A DNA stretch of 28,133 nt from positions 1 through 28,133 of IMG/VR virus record IMGVR_UViG_3300033388_001872; one strand, 5' to 3'. The DNA comes from a virus. The notes under the pieces are model-generated. The model was given only the letters and a program-made list of their open reading frames with translations, did not search any database and had not been told where the DNA came from. The position numbers and the translations under genes were made by a program. This document shows, piece after piece, positions 15,692-23,282 of the stretch (positions within the stretch are counted from its first letter, which is position 1; each line of letters starts with the position of its first letter).

Positions 15692-16957
15692 TTAGGCCAG
15701 TATTACAAACGGGCTGACTGTATTTGATGTTGAACCTTCAAGCGGAATTGGCTCTGATAACCAAGACTGTCCATCCACTCTCCAAGTTATTCTAAAAGCA
15801 CCCTCGTTGTTCTGGAAACGATAATGCTCACTAAACGCTACAAATGGGCCACTACCATCCTTGATAAGATACTTACTAATATCAAGTAGCATCAAATCAC
15901 CAGTTGAACCAAGAGCAGGTGAACGCTCATTATAGAGAACTGGAATACCAAGGAGAGTCGGTGGGATATTAGCCGCCGCAGAATGTATCCAAAGGTTATT
16001 ACTTCCAGCATCTGCAATTGTAGTCAACTGAGGAATCGTGGTCTGTGATGTTACCCAAACCAACGAGCTACCTCTAAAAAGCATCCTTGCATACATACCA
16101 ACGATATCTGCATATGCAATCTGACTAGCCGTTGCTCTAGCAACTTCAATCTTACAAGGGGAGTTTGTTATACCCAATGCACGATTGACTCCAGAACCCT
16201 GTAGGAAGTCAGTATCTTCCGCACCTGCAACCGCAAGCCTCATCTGTTCACGGATAAAGGTATCAGCCGCCGCCCAGTTAGTCATAAGCTCGTTACTAGC
16301 GGTCATGAAAGCTGATATCCTTCTAGGCTGTAGTGAAACCTGTTTGATTTTAGCGTCTGTCTCGGTAATGCTGTCCGACTCGCCATCATGGTTAATAACT
16401 ACGCCACCATACATATTTTCACTTGATGTCTGGTCAAGAGTATTAATCTTAATCTCAGCATCAGGTGGTGAGCCTGCGGGGATGACTGTCGCTCTCGGTC
16501 TGACAATCGCCTCCTGTGGGGATACACTTAAAAGACCTTCCATGAACTGGTCAGGTATAGCATAACCTCCAGAAGTACCGTTCTTCATCTGCTGGACTCT
16601 CATTTCAGCAAGTCTTACGTCATCAGGGTTACTCCTGATTGTAGCGAAGAACTCACCAAGACTTCCGAACTCCTCATCAAGTCCATTCGCCCTAGTTATG
16701 ATACCTGAAGGCTTATAGAGTTTATCCACCTCCTCAAGGTCATCTCTTTCATCCTTCAGCTTCTTTTTTCTCGCCTCGGCCTCATCAGCCTTGCGAATTT
16801 CCTCTTTGACTTCCGTAAGCGAAGTATCAAAGTCTGTAAAACTCTTTTCCTCTTCCTCTGTGAAGTCTCTCTTCTCTTCGTCTGCCTTTGAGATAAGAGC
16901 TTCCATATCAGTAACTATAGAATCTCTGCTCTCATGCAGTTCTACAAGTGTCTTCAT
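15692..16957 (-). CDS. Major capsid protein, HK97 fold
   Basis: 421 residues from the ATG at 16957, which overlaps the protease stop (TAATG) behind AAAGGAGG; longer in-frame starts lack support. Residues 1-90 form a charged coiled-coil delta/scaffold domain (LVELHESRDSIVTDMEALIS, then DFTEEEEKSFTDFDTSLTEV), to be removed by the prohead protease. The mature part begins near 'QMKNGTSGGYAIPDQFMEGL' and has 'ISAFMTASNELMTNWAAADT', 'DTDFLQGSGVNRALGITNS', 'PTLLGIPVLYNERSPALGS' and 'YLIKDGSGPFVAFSEHYRFQ', the standard course of HK97-type capsid proteins. Length and neighbours fit. Confidence 0.93.
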   Translation of the reverse strand: MKTLVELHESRDSIVTDMEALISKADEEKRDFTEEEEKSFTDFDTSLTEVKEEIRKADEAEARKKKLKDERDDLEEVDKLYKPSGIITRANGLDEEFGSLGEFFATIRSNPDDVRLAEMRVQQMKNGTSGGYAIPDQFMEGLLSVSPQEAIVRPRATVIPAGSPPDAEIKINTLDQTSSENMYGGVVINHDGESDSITETDAKIKQVSLQPRRISAFMTASNELMTNWAAADTFIREQMRLAVAGAEDTDFLQGSGVNRALGITNSPCKIEVARATASQIAYADIVGMYARMLFRGSSLVWVTSQTTIPQLTTIADAGSNNLWIHSAAANIPPTLLGIPVLYNERSPALGSTGDLMLLDISKYLIKDGSGPFVAFSEHYRFQNNEGAFRITWRVDGQSWLSEPIPLEGSTSNTVSPFVILA

Positions 16958-17535
16958 TATTTGTCCTCCTTTGCTTTTCTTAGTTTTAGTTTCTTTTTTA
17001 AAAGGTTTAACTTCCAAGGTTTATTGTCTTTCTGCCATATATCGTGTGAACGAACCGCCACGGCTGTGCCTTCGTAAGCGGGGAAAGTAACGGGCGATAT
17101 ATCAAATAGCCTGACCTCCTTGAGAGTCCTTAAATCTGGTTCTCCATTTTCACCTTCCCGCCATTCCTCTGCTACGGTCTGGAAACCAAAACTCATCTGG
17201 TCAATATCACCTCGTTTTATACTCGTCATTAAATCCCTAGCAAACTGTGTATCTGGGGGTGTCACCTTTATCGCTAGTCCATGCTTATCCTCCCTAAGTT
17301 CAAGTGTCCCTGCCTTGTTACGTCCTAAAACATGATTAGGGTCGTGATTAAATAAAGCCCTAACGTCATCTACCTTAATAGAGTCTTTGAACGCACCAGG
17401 GGCAATCCTCTCGTTAAAACCCATGATGGAAGTCTCTTCGTTAAAGACTGCCGCATGACCTTGTAAGACAGGTGGCCCTTCTCCATCCTCTCTAGTCTCG
17501 ATATTAAATGTAAAAGCTCTTACTTCTTTATCCAT
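16957..17535 (-). CDS. Prohead protease, HK97 / U35 family
   Basis: 192 residues. 'GHAAVFNEETSIMGFNERIA' then 'PGAFKDSI', 'RALFNHDPNHVLGRNKAGTL', 'DTQFARDLMTSIKRGDIDQM', 'SFGF', and 'LKEVRLFDISPVTFPAYEGT' are the family signature. The likely catalytic residues are His64 (F-N-H-D) and Ser115 (Q-M-S-F-G-F). It cleaves the delta domain of the capsid protein and itself during head maturation. The C-terminus is a Lys-rich tail. It is coupled to the capsid gene by TAATG. Confidence 0.93.
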   Translation of the reverse strand: MDKEVRAFTFNIETREDGEGPPVLQGHAAVFNEETSIMGFNERIAPGAFKDSIKVDDVRALFNHDPNHVLGRNKAGTLELREDKHGLAIKVTPPDTQFARDLMTSIKRGDIDQMSFGFQTVAEEWREGENGEPDLRTLKEVRLFDISPVTFPAYEGTAVAVRSHDIWQKDNKPWKLNLLKKKLKLRKAKEDK

Positions 17536-17547
17536 ATAACCTCCTTA

Positions 17548-18396
17548 CTATGTTATTTCAAAATGTCCTTGCATCTTAATTTGAAAATCCGTTAAATCAG
17601 TCAAATCATCTTGTATTACACATTCTATAAATTCATTATTAGAAGCATCTAAACTTATAATAGCTCCTGAACCTGTACGGAGACTCCATCTACCTGTAGT
17701 TGAGTTCGCTCCACCGCCAGCCTTTGCACCATAAGTGACGTCGTACATATCTTCTTTTAAATCCTTATTTGCTTTCCATATAGCTAAAGTCTCATAAGAC
17801 TCTCCATTATTAACATTCTTCCTGACATGTATACCATTAGTTAAGGCAGCGATACCACCAAACTTGCTATCATCCCCTGCCGCACTATGTACAATCTCAA
17901 TTAGCATCCTTGTTATATGGATAATCTCTGTACCACTTGGGTGCATAGCAAAAACTTGAGGCGTAGAGCCATCTACTGCCATATTAAATGTTTTCTGGTC
18001 AATCTGAGAACCATCAGGAAGTGCTGTGTCAACCCCCGCATCTATAGTCAGTGTATTAGTTGCTATACTGATAATTTCTCGATAACTATGTGTGTGTACA
18101 GTTCCTATATGCAAAGATATCTTATCTCCAGCATTAAACCCTGTAGCATCATTTAGGATAATAGTCTTTGAATCTATTGCTGTTATACCATTGGTAGTAT
18201 CTGTGATACCTGGCTCAAAAGAAAAATAATGATTCCACATCTTATGGTGCGTATCAGCTACATGAACATCTAGGTGGTAGTCTCCAGCATCACCTAAAGT
18301 AAAGTTCACTGGATTACCTGCGATACTAGTAAGTATTACATTCTTAGCAGTAAATGTTGGAGAGTCTCTACCCCATGATTTCTCTTTAATTTCCAA
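17548..18396 (-). CDS. Unknown structural-type protein, 282 residues
   Basis: Starts with TTG within the end of the preceding gene (11-base overlap) behind GAGGG at seven-base spacing. The product is beta-rich with His-containing segments (DYHLDVHVADTHHKMWNHYF, ISLHIGTVHTHSYREIISIA). It contains a small module 'TIILNDATGFNAGDKISLHI', a type found in many phage surface proteins. The C-terminal 'ASNNEFIECVIQDDLTDLTD' ends in a beta strand. It lies between portal and protease, where an extra gene is unusual. No family recognised; it may be a virion fibre or capsid accessory protein. Confidence 0.45.
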   Translation of the reverse strand: MEIKEKSWGRDSPTFTAKNVILTSIAGNPVNFTLGDAGDYHLDVHVADTHHKMWNHYFSFEPGITDTTNGITAIDSKTIILNDATGFNAGDKISLHIGTVHTHSYREIISIATNTLTIDAGVDTALPDGSQIDQKTFNMAVDGSTPQVFAMHPSGTEIIHITRMLIEIVHSAAGDDSKFGGIAALTNGIHVRKNVNNGESYETLAIWKANKDLKEDMYDVTYGAKAGGGANSTTGRWSLRTGSGAIISLDASNNEFIECVIQDDLTDLTDFQIKMQGHFEIT

Positions 18397-18907
18397 AAGA
18401 TACCCTCGTTCTTATTATTCCGCCACCTTGACCACTTTGATAACTTAAAGATAGTGTGTCTTGTGGCTTTAAAATCAATTCATCTTCCCAAACGTTCCTA
18501 TCACCAACGGCCTGTGTATACCAACGGTCTATCTCATCCCCTTCTCTTGTAAGTACGGGATTACTGTCAAGACAAGATACCCCTGCCTGTCTATCGCCAT
18601 CTATATTCATCGGAGTTGTCGCATCCCCACCTCTCTCCAACTGCCTACCTATCGAGATAAAGAAGTAATTGTCCTGATTGGGAAACCCCGTTATCTTCGG
18701 TACTATCATCTGATGCACAATCTTAGTAATTTTAATATCCCTTGTAGCACTGATATTCTTCATATATAAGGCTACTGTTTCTTGACCGTCCAACTGAGCC
18801 TTGCCCGAAACCCTAAACTGTGACATCGGCATCGACTCTATAACTTCTATTGCCCGTTCTTCACTCTTCTTCAATATCTGTCTCTTCGTCATCTTGATTA
18901 TCTTCAT
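18386..18907 (-). CDS. Unknown protein between portal and protease, 173 residues
   Basis: A basic N-terminal helix (MTKRQILKKSEERAIEVIES) precedes a beta-rich region with 'NYFFISIGRQLERGGDATTP' and 'ELILKPQDTLSLSYQSGQGG'. The coordinate given uses the most upstream start, overlapping the portal end by 47 bases. ATG at 18892 or a start further down at M-P-M-S-Q are alternatives, and no ribosome binding site clearly decides between them. Together with the 282-residue gene it forms a two-gene insert between portal and protease. The segment resembles receptor- or ligand-type virion proteins only in composition, and no function can be assigned. Confidence 0.45.
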   Translation of the reverse strand: MKIIKMTKRQILKKSEERAIEVIESMPMSQFRVSGKAQLDGQETVALYMKNISATRDIKITKIVHQMIVPKITGFPNQDNYFFISIGRQLERGGDATTPMNIDGDRQAGVSCLDSNPVLTREGDEIDRWYTQAVGDRNVWEDELILKPQDTLSLSYQSGQGGGIIRTRVSFGN

Positions 18908-20113
18908 CTGGAGTACCAGGACTTATATTAGGATTCTCAAATACATCCCCCGCTGACCCTATAGAGTTCATGTTCTCCAGCTTCCTCACTTCATTAACCG
19001 ACATATAACGGTTTTGAATAGCTAACGCATAAGACTCATTTCTTGTTTTCTTGTCACCCCTCAAAAGACCATCCAGATTATGCTCTGTAAAAAACTTCTT
19101 CTGGTCATTGGAGAGCAAAAGGTTCTTGTCGGCAGACTGTTCAATCCTGACCGCCCAAGGCCGGATAGTGTGAACAACAAAGTTGAGGTTTTGTTGCTCC
19201 ACACTGGCAAACGTAGCGGCCTTATCCGCATGACCTATCAAAATGGACGGGACTTTAAATATTCTCGCTATATCCTCAACCTGAAAAGCCCTAGTCTCTA
19301 AGAACTGAGAATCTTCGTTAGAACTTCGTTAGAAAAGCCTACCTCTTTCCATGTCAACCCTTCCTCAAGAATTGCAACCTTATGAGCGTTCCCTCCCCCT
19401 GAATGTGCTTCCTGCCAACTCTTCTTAAGTCTTGTCTGAGCATCTTCTTTAATCACACCCGGAGTTTCCAGAATCCCACCAGGTTTGGCATCATTTGAAA
19501 ATAATCTAGCCCCATATTCCTCTGTAGCCAGAGAAAGACCAATAGCCTCCCTTGCCATACCTATTGGAGAGAGTCCAACAAGTCCATCAGTAGAAAGACC
19601 CTTAACGTGCCATATCTTCTCTCTAGGAAAGACCTGATACTTCCCATCTTCCCAAGTGTACTGATAGAATACACGCCCCTTCTCTTCCATGACCTGCATA
19701 CGAGCAGGGTTGAGGATAATAAGACTCTTAGTCCTACCTATACCGTTCATCTCCTTAAAGGCGTAGAAATTACCCCTAAGAGTAAGGTGTGCCATCATCG
19801 TCTCTCTAAATTCAAACGAAGTCATATGGTCATTGGGATTTTGAAAGAGTAATTGGAGGGAATGATTCTCGGCGTGGTTCTTACCATCTGCTGTGCGTTC
19901 GTAAACCTTATATGGAAGGGAAGCGATAGCCTCAGAAAGAACACGCACACAAGCATAAACCGCTGATGTCTTCATAGCACTATCAGCAGTAACTGTTTGG
20001 CCTGATTTTGAGATAGCTCCAAAGACACCACCCCAGATAGGGTCGTGAGGACTATTAGAATTGGCTCTTAGCTCTCCACCTAAAACATTTATGAGTTTAC
20101 TTCTTATTCCCAT
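18861..20113 (-). pseudogene. Portal protein, HK97 family, disrupted by 11-bp tandem duplication
   Basis: The 5' frame (20113-19298) encodes 'MGIRSKLINVLGGELRANSN', 'MKTSAVYACVRVLSEAIASL' followed by 'PYKVYER', 'FEFRETMMAHLTLRGNFYAF' and 'EYGARLFSNDAKPGGILETP', typical portal segments, then shifts out of frame at 'EVGFSNE'. The other frame continues with 'DSQFLETRAFQVEDIARIFK' then 'VPSILIGHADKAATFASVEQ' and 'VVHTIRPWAVRIEQ', the expected portal C-terminal half. Removing one 11-bp copy at 19313-19334 restores a single 413-residue frame, a normal portal length. Portal is essential, so the mutation would be lethal unless it is an assembly error or a minority variant. The ATG has no clear ribosome binding site and directly follows a T-tract. 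Confidence 0.88.
19313..19334 (-). repeat. Exact 11-bp tandem duplication inside portal gene
   Basis: On the plus strand CTTCGTTAGAA occurs twice in direct succession (19313-19323 and 19324-19334). Eleven is not a multiple of three, so the second copy shifts the portal reading frame. With one copy the coding sequence reads G-F-S-N-E-D-S-Q-F-L-E, matching the family consensus. Confidence 0.95.
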
Positions 20114-20158
20114 AAAAAAAGCCGAATCCAGTAGATTGCTCTACCTAATCCGACTCGG
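20114..20158 (-). terminator. Terminator-like hairpin abutting portal start codon
   Basis: On the minus strand CCGAGTC pairs with GATTCGG (7 bp, one G-T). Inside it GTAGA pairs with TCTAC around a GCAA tetraloop, and CTTTTTTT follows the stem and runs straight into the portal ATG. This is the layout of an intrinsic terminator or attenuator. AGCC at about 20172-20175 could instead pair with GGCT at the base of the stem, giving an alternative fold. It may end transcripts of the cargo island or attenuate those starting at the promoter just upstream. Confidence 0.5.
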
Positions 20159-20222
20159 TTGTTCCGATATTGGCTAAAAGTTAAAAAGCGTTATCACCAA
20201 CAGGCTCGATTGTCTCGATACT

Positions 20223-20262
20223 CTATTAGTGTATTAGTCTATACTAATATAAGCATACTAAT
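20223..20262. repeat. Operator-like cluster of ATTAGT/ACTAAT repeats
   Basis: Four copies of ATTAGT or its complement ACTAAT lie at 20225-20230, 20233-20238, 20243-20248 and 20257-20262. The middle pair forms a perfect palindrome TATTAGT-CTAT-ACTAATA (20232-20249). The outer copies extend the symmetry imperfectly. It overlaps the candidate -10 box, so it could be a repressor or activator site. Confidence 0.45.
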
Positions 20263-20275
20263 TAGAGGAAAGCAA
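20246..20275 (-). promoter_or_regulatory. Candidate sigma-70-type promoter for structural genes
   Basis: On the minus strand TTGCTT (20275-20270) and TATATT (20251-20246) are separated by 18 bases. The -10 box matches TATAAT at five of six positions; the -35 box is weak. It lies in the only sizeable gap (168 bases) between the cargo island and the head genes, and would give a leader of about 125 bases before portal. By-eye promoter, so uncertain. Confidence 0.35.
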
Positions 20276-20281
20276 GCTTTT

Positions 20282-20467
20282 TTACGTTGAACTATCAATT
20301 ATTTTTATCATCGCCTCCGAAACAGGACGTTCTGAGGGCTTCACAGTCTCTATTTTCCTATATAGAGTGACCTTGCCAGCGATTAGAGTCAATTCTAGGC
20401 TACCGTAAAAGCTCTCACGGTTTAAATTGATAATTAGGTTTTTTATATCGTTGGGGTCGAACTCCAC
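20282..20467 (-). CDS. Small unknown protein, 61 residues
   Basis: Starts with GTG overlapping the methyltransferase stop by one base (TAGTG). The sequence 'MEFDPNDIKNLIINLNRESF' then 'YGSLELTLIAGKVTLYRKIE' suggests a small alpha/beta domain, 'NLNRESFYGSLELTLIAGKV' resembling short phage and plasmid proteins with a single sheet. It is the last gene of the cargo island and is translationally coupled to FkbM. Function unknown. Confidence 0.5.
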   Translation of the reverse strand: MEFDPNDIKNLIINLNRESFYGSLELTLIAGKVTLYRKIETVKPSERPVSEAMIKIIDSST

Positions 20468-21216
20468 TACGACCTCGTAAAGATTACGTTCTCTGCTTTG
20501 ATGCCTTCTTTCTTTCTACGGATACGAGAGTGGTTAGGGTGGTTGTTGAAATCGTTATCAGTAGTATATTGATAAACCCACTCCACATCCTCCTTAAGTG
20601 TGCCCCCATCATTACATTCAATTAAAAAAGATTTCATGCGTATATTCTCTAATTCCCAATACATCCCTTCTACAATTTCTTTTTCGTGTCCGTCTACATC
20701 AATCTTGACATGATAATCTCCCATATCAAAATCTTCCATAAAATTCAAGAAACTTAAATGTTGTATAAGATATTCCGTTTGCGATTGAAATTTATCCCCT
20801 TGCTCATCTACTGGACTATTAATCTGTGTTCCTGATTGTCCAACTTCATCTCTAGGCACATATATCTTTTCAAAGCGGGGACAGGGATAATGTTTTTCAT
20901 CAAATGCCACATTAAAACAATGCACATTCTTAAACCCATTCAACTCTACGTTCTGTAAAAGCCTAATAAAGTTCTTTGGCATAGGCTCAAAGGCGTATAT
21001 TTGAGAGTTAGGGTAGAGAGAGGCACAATAAAGGGAATAGATACCTATGTTAGCACCTATGTCGAAAAAGGCTTCTCCGTCTTTGAAAGATTCTAGCCAG
21101 GATAGTGTTTCACATTCCTTAAACCAGAAACTGTCATATCTGTATTCTTCTATTCCATTTTCACAATACATCTTAAAATAAACTTTCCCATCTTTCTCTA
21201 TTGTTTTGATAGCCAT
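20467..21216 (-). CDS. FkbM family SAM-dependent methyltransferase
   Basis: 249 residues. SAM-binding motif I is 'FFDIGANIGIYSLYCASLYP' (about residues 49-68), motif II is 'IYAFEPMPKNFIRLLQNVEL', and the late motif 'YHVKIDVDGHEKEIVEGMYW' is diagnostic of the FkbM family. Members O-methylate sugars and natural products. Here it could cap a surface or virion glycan, in keeping with the NeuA/NeuB genes upstream. The ATG lies within the last 19 bases of the HNH gene behind AAGGGGG. The family is certain, the substrate is not. Confidence 0.88.
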   Translation of the reverse strand: MAIKTIEKDGKVYFKMYCENGIEEYRYDSFWFKECETLSWLESFKDGEAFFDIGANIGIYSLYCASLYPNSQIYAFEPMPKNFIRLLQNVELNGFKNVHCFNVAFDEKHYPCPRFEKIYVPRDEVGQSGTQINSPVDEQGDKFQSQTEYLIQHLSFLNFMEDFDMGDYHVKIDVDGHEKEIVEGMYWELENIRMKSFLIECNDGGTLKEDVEWVYQYTTDNDFNNHPNHSRIRRKKEGIKAENVIFTRS

Positions 21217-21905
21217 CTCGCACCGCCCCCTTTTGATTGATTATCACTAGCCCATAATGGCTGGAGATTCTCTAATGCCCAACATTCTTTAAATTCTTTA
21301 TCGTCATAAGATTGAATACTAAAAATAGATACTGGCGTAACATGATCTATATGCCATTTCCCATAATTATCCCAAGTCATACCAGCAATAAAAAGTGACT
21401 CCAAATGAGACATCAACTCTTCCAATGAATAATTGACCAAACTTTTCCAACTTTTACCTTCTTTTCTCCCTTTCAAGCTACACCATATAAGATGTTTCAT
21501 GTTTCTATTAATTTTCACTTGTGGCTTCTTATATCTTTCACGCTCATATATTCGGGCTTTTCCTCGCCTACTTTTTAAGTACATTTTTATTTTATCTGGA
21601 TTAGCCTGTCTCCACTCCCTCCCTTTCTGCAATATGTTCTCTCGATCTCTCTGATAGCGATCTTTACGGTGTTTTATTATTTTATCTTTATTCTCAATAA
21701 AATAGATTTTCTTCTTTTCTAATATTGACTCACTATTCTTATCGTAAGTTTTTCTTTTCCTTTTGCGAACTCTTTCTGGATGTTCTTCTTGCTCTCTTTT
21801 TTTGTAGGCTAAAACCTTTTCTTTATTTGCCCAATAATATTCTCTTGCTTTCTTTTTCACCTTTTCCTTATCACGTTGATAAATCTCAGCCCTAGAAAGA
21901 CTCAT
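21198..21905 (-). CDS. HNH endonuclease with basic helical repeat N-terminus
   Basis: 235 residues. Residues about 1-130 are strongly basic, built from imperfect repeats of the type Y-x-x-N-K-D/E-K-I/V-x-x-x-K-x-x-Y (EYYWANKEKVLAYKKREQEE, IYFIENKDKIIKHRKDRYQR), likely DNA-binding helices. The C-terminal nuclease motif is 'WHIDHVTPVSIF' followed by 'ECWALENLQPLWASDNQSKG', with the H-x-D-H...N-L-x-P-L-W...N-x-x-K-G pattern of HNH enzymes. Such free-standing enzymes are often homing endonucleases in phages. It overlaps FkbM by 19 bases and appears more A+T-rich than its neighbours. ATG behind AAAGGAGAG. Confidence 0.85.
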   Translation of the reverse strand: MSLSRAEIYQRDKEKVKKKAREYYWANKEKVLAYKKREQEEHPERVRKRKRKTYDKNSESILEKKKIYFIENKDKIIKHRKDRYQRDRENILQKGREWRQANPDKIKMYLKSRRGKARIYERERYKKPQVKINRNMKHLIWCSLKGRKEGKSWKSLVNYSLEELMSHLESLFIAGMTWDNYGKWHIDHVTPVSIFSIQSYDDKEFKECWALENLQPLWASDNQSKGGGARWLSKQ

Positions 21906-21922
21906 TTTCTCTCCTTTAGTTT

Positions 21923-22150
21923 CTATTTTGCAAATAATAACCCAACTATCTTATTGTCCTGTAAATCAACACAGAACATATCTATCCCCCTAATTTTCTT
22001 ATTTGTAATAGGCAAACGCTTCCCAATAAGTTTATCTGATATTTCATCGTGAGTATATTCACCAATAAGTTTTGCTGAATAAGACCTGCCCCTATCCCGA
22101 ACTACATACGAGTCTCCAAGAAACTCAAATTCTATCCCATTAACTTTCAT
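21923..22150 (-). CDS. Small unknown protein, 75 residues
   Basis: ATG overlaps the previous stop (ATGA). The product 'MKVNGIEFEFLGDSYVVRDR' then 'GRSYSAKLIGEYTHDEISDK' and 'IDMFCVDLQDNKIVGLLFAK' has the look of a compact beta-barrel-like domain. It lies between the NeuA group and the HNH gene. No family recognised; its coupling to the 137-residue gene suggests they work together. Confidence 0.5.
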   Translation of the reverse strand: MKVNGIEFEFLGDSYVVRDRGRSYSAKLIGEYTHDEISDKLIGKRLPITNKKIRGIDMFCVDLQDNKIVGLLFAK

Positions 22151-22560
22151 TCTGCCCCCTTTTTGTCTAATATTTCCTTCCCACTCTCTCTACCCATTAT
22201 CCTCTTCGGGTCTTGGTACTTCTCTATATCTGTATATGCAAGTTTCCAATTAATACTTCTAGGTGGGCCGAACCCTTCTGGTGTGTATGATGAATCACCA
22301 TTATACGTTGAGAAGCCCATTGACCAATTATCCCCATGATAAGCCCAAACTCCAGGTACTTCCCGCATAACCCCATCAACCTCTTTTAATTCAGGGCAAG
22401 AGTAACCACTCTCACTCCAACCTCCAGAAAACGAACCGATATGACTATTGGGGTCTTTTAATATTTTCAACATCCGCTCACAGAAGTCAATCGCTAACAT
22501 CTTATCTCTTTTCATACGCTTCCAAACATGAGGCTGAACAGTAAACTCTCGCTTTTTCAT
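22147..22560 (-). CDS. Unknown protein, 137 residues
   Basis: ATG overlaps the NeuA-like stop (ATGA). The N-terminus is basic and helical (MKKREFTVQPHVWKRMKRDK, FCERMLKILKDP). The middle is rich in Gly, Trp and Tyr (GSFSGGWSESGYSCPELKEV, GVWAYHGDNWSMGFSTYNGD). The C-terminus is charged (PKRIMGRESGKEILDKKGAE). No catalytic motif can be named. The tight junctions to NeuA-like and 75-residue genes place it in the same cargo operon. Confidence 0.5.
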   Translation of the reverse strand: MKKREFTVQPHVWKRMKRDKMLAIDFCERMLKILKDPNSHIGSFSGGWSESGYSCPELKEVDGVMREVPGVWAYHGDNWSMGFSTYNGDSSYTPEGFGPPRSINWKLAYTDIEKYQDPKRIMGRESGKEILDKKGAE

Positions 22561-23282
22561 TTCATCTCCCTTAATTTAACAAGCCCCCTATTAACAAGTT
22601 CCTCTGCCAGTATCCAGTCGGTTTCTTCGTTTATATCAAATCCCTCATACCCTTCTGTGAAGTAAGGCATGATATGACCACCACAGACGTTACCGTATTT
22701 CTCTATCGTCCTCGTCCACATGATTTCAATAGAACCGTTTTGAACAAAGTATTCAGGTAAAGATTGAGTTGATTTAGTGAAATCTTCCTCTGCCCCTATC
22801 ATTATCGGAAGAATACCGTTACCGTTCTTGCACCACATCTTATGGGGGTGTTGGCTTACTCTCTCAACTGCCCTCATAGAATCAAAGCCTATATTACTCT
22901 TAAACTGCTCCATTGACTCTACTAACATCTTCTTTGTGCGGAAGGGGTTGGTAGGGCGAAGGATGCAGAGGGTATCGGGTTTATTATCAATTCTACCGTT
23001 TCGACAGAAATTTAATGTTAGAGCATCCTTTATCCACTCTATATCTGGACTATCATCTTGTGCGAATTCTTCTGGTCTTGGAAAATATTCTGCACCGTAT
23101 CTCTCTGCAATCATACCAATCTCTTTAGAATCAGTAGACACTATCACCCTATCATACACCCCTGATTCTACAGCCGTCCTTATCGTGTAAGCTAAAAGAG
23201 GGTGACCAAAGAAATCTTTAGTGTTCTTTGAGGGTATTCTTTTAGAACCCGACCTTGCAGGGATAAGGGCTATGGTTACCAT
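22557..23282 (-). CDS. neuA: CMP-nonulosonate (sialic acid-type) cytidylyltransferase, NeuA family
   Basis: 241 residues from the ATG at 23282, overlapping the SDR stop by seven bases. The N-terminal nucleotide-binding motif 'ALIPARSGSKRIPSKNTKDF' is the family hallmark (A-R-x-G-S-K-x-x-x-x-K-N). It is followed by 'GHPLLAYTIRTAVESGVYDR', 'VIVSTDSKEI', 'LRPTNPFRTKKMLVESMEQF' (matching the family's Q-P-T-S-P-L-R) and 'FVQNGSIEIMWTRTIEKYGN'. It transfers CMP from CTP to a sialic-acid-like sugar acid such as legionaminic, pseudaminic or N-acetylneuraminic acid; the sequence alone does not settle which. It lies in a cluster with NeuB and an SDR, an order reminiscent of flagellin and LPS nonulosonate gene sets. 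Confidence 0.88.
   Translation of the reverse strand: MVTIALIPARSGSKRIPSKNTKDFFGHPLLAYTIRTAVESGVYDRVIVSTDSKEIGMIAERYGAEYFPRPEEFAQDDSPDIEWIKDALTLNFCRNGRIDNKPDTLCILRPTNPFRTKKMLVESMEQFKSNIGFDSMRAVERVSQHPHKMWCKNGNGILPIMIGAEEDFTKSTQSLPEYFVQNGSIEIMWTRTIEKYGNVCGGHIMPYFTEGYEGFDINEETDWILAEELVNRGLVKLREMK

Noticed and set aside
18861-19298. Portal C-terminal frame as a separate gene starting at the ATG at 19241
   Set aside because: Portal-like sequence continues upstream of that ATG in the same frame up to the 11-bp repeat, so it is the rest of the portal, not a separate gene.
20114-20177. tRNA or tRNA remnant (GGTAGAGCA and GGATTCGG strings resemble D- and T-arms)
   Set aside because: The order and spacing of arms do not give a cloverleaf with a 7-bp acceptor and an anticodon arm; the hairpin plus T-tract reading is simpler.
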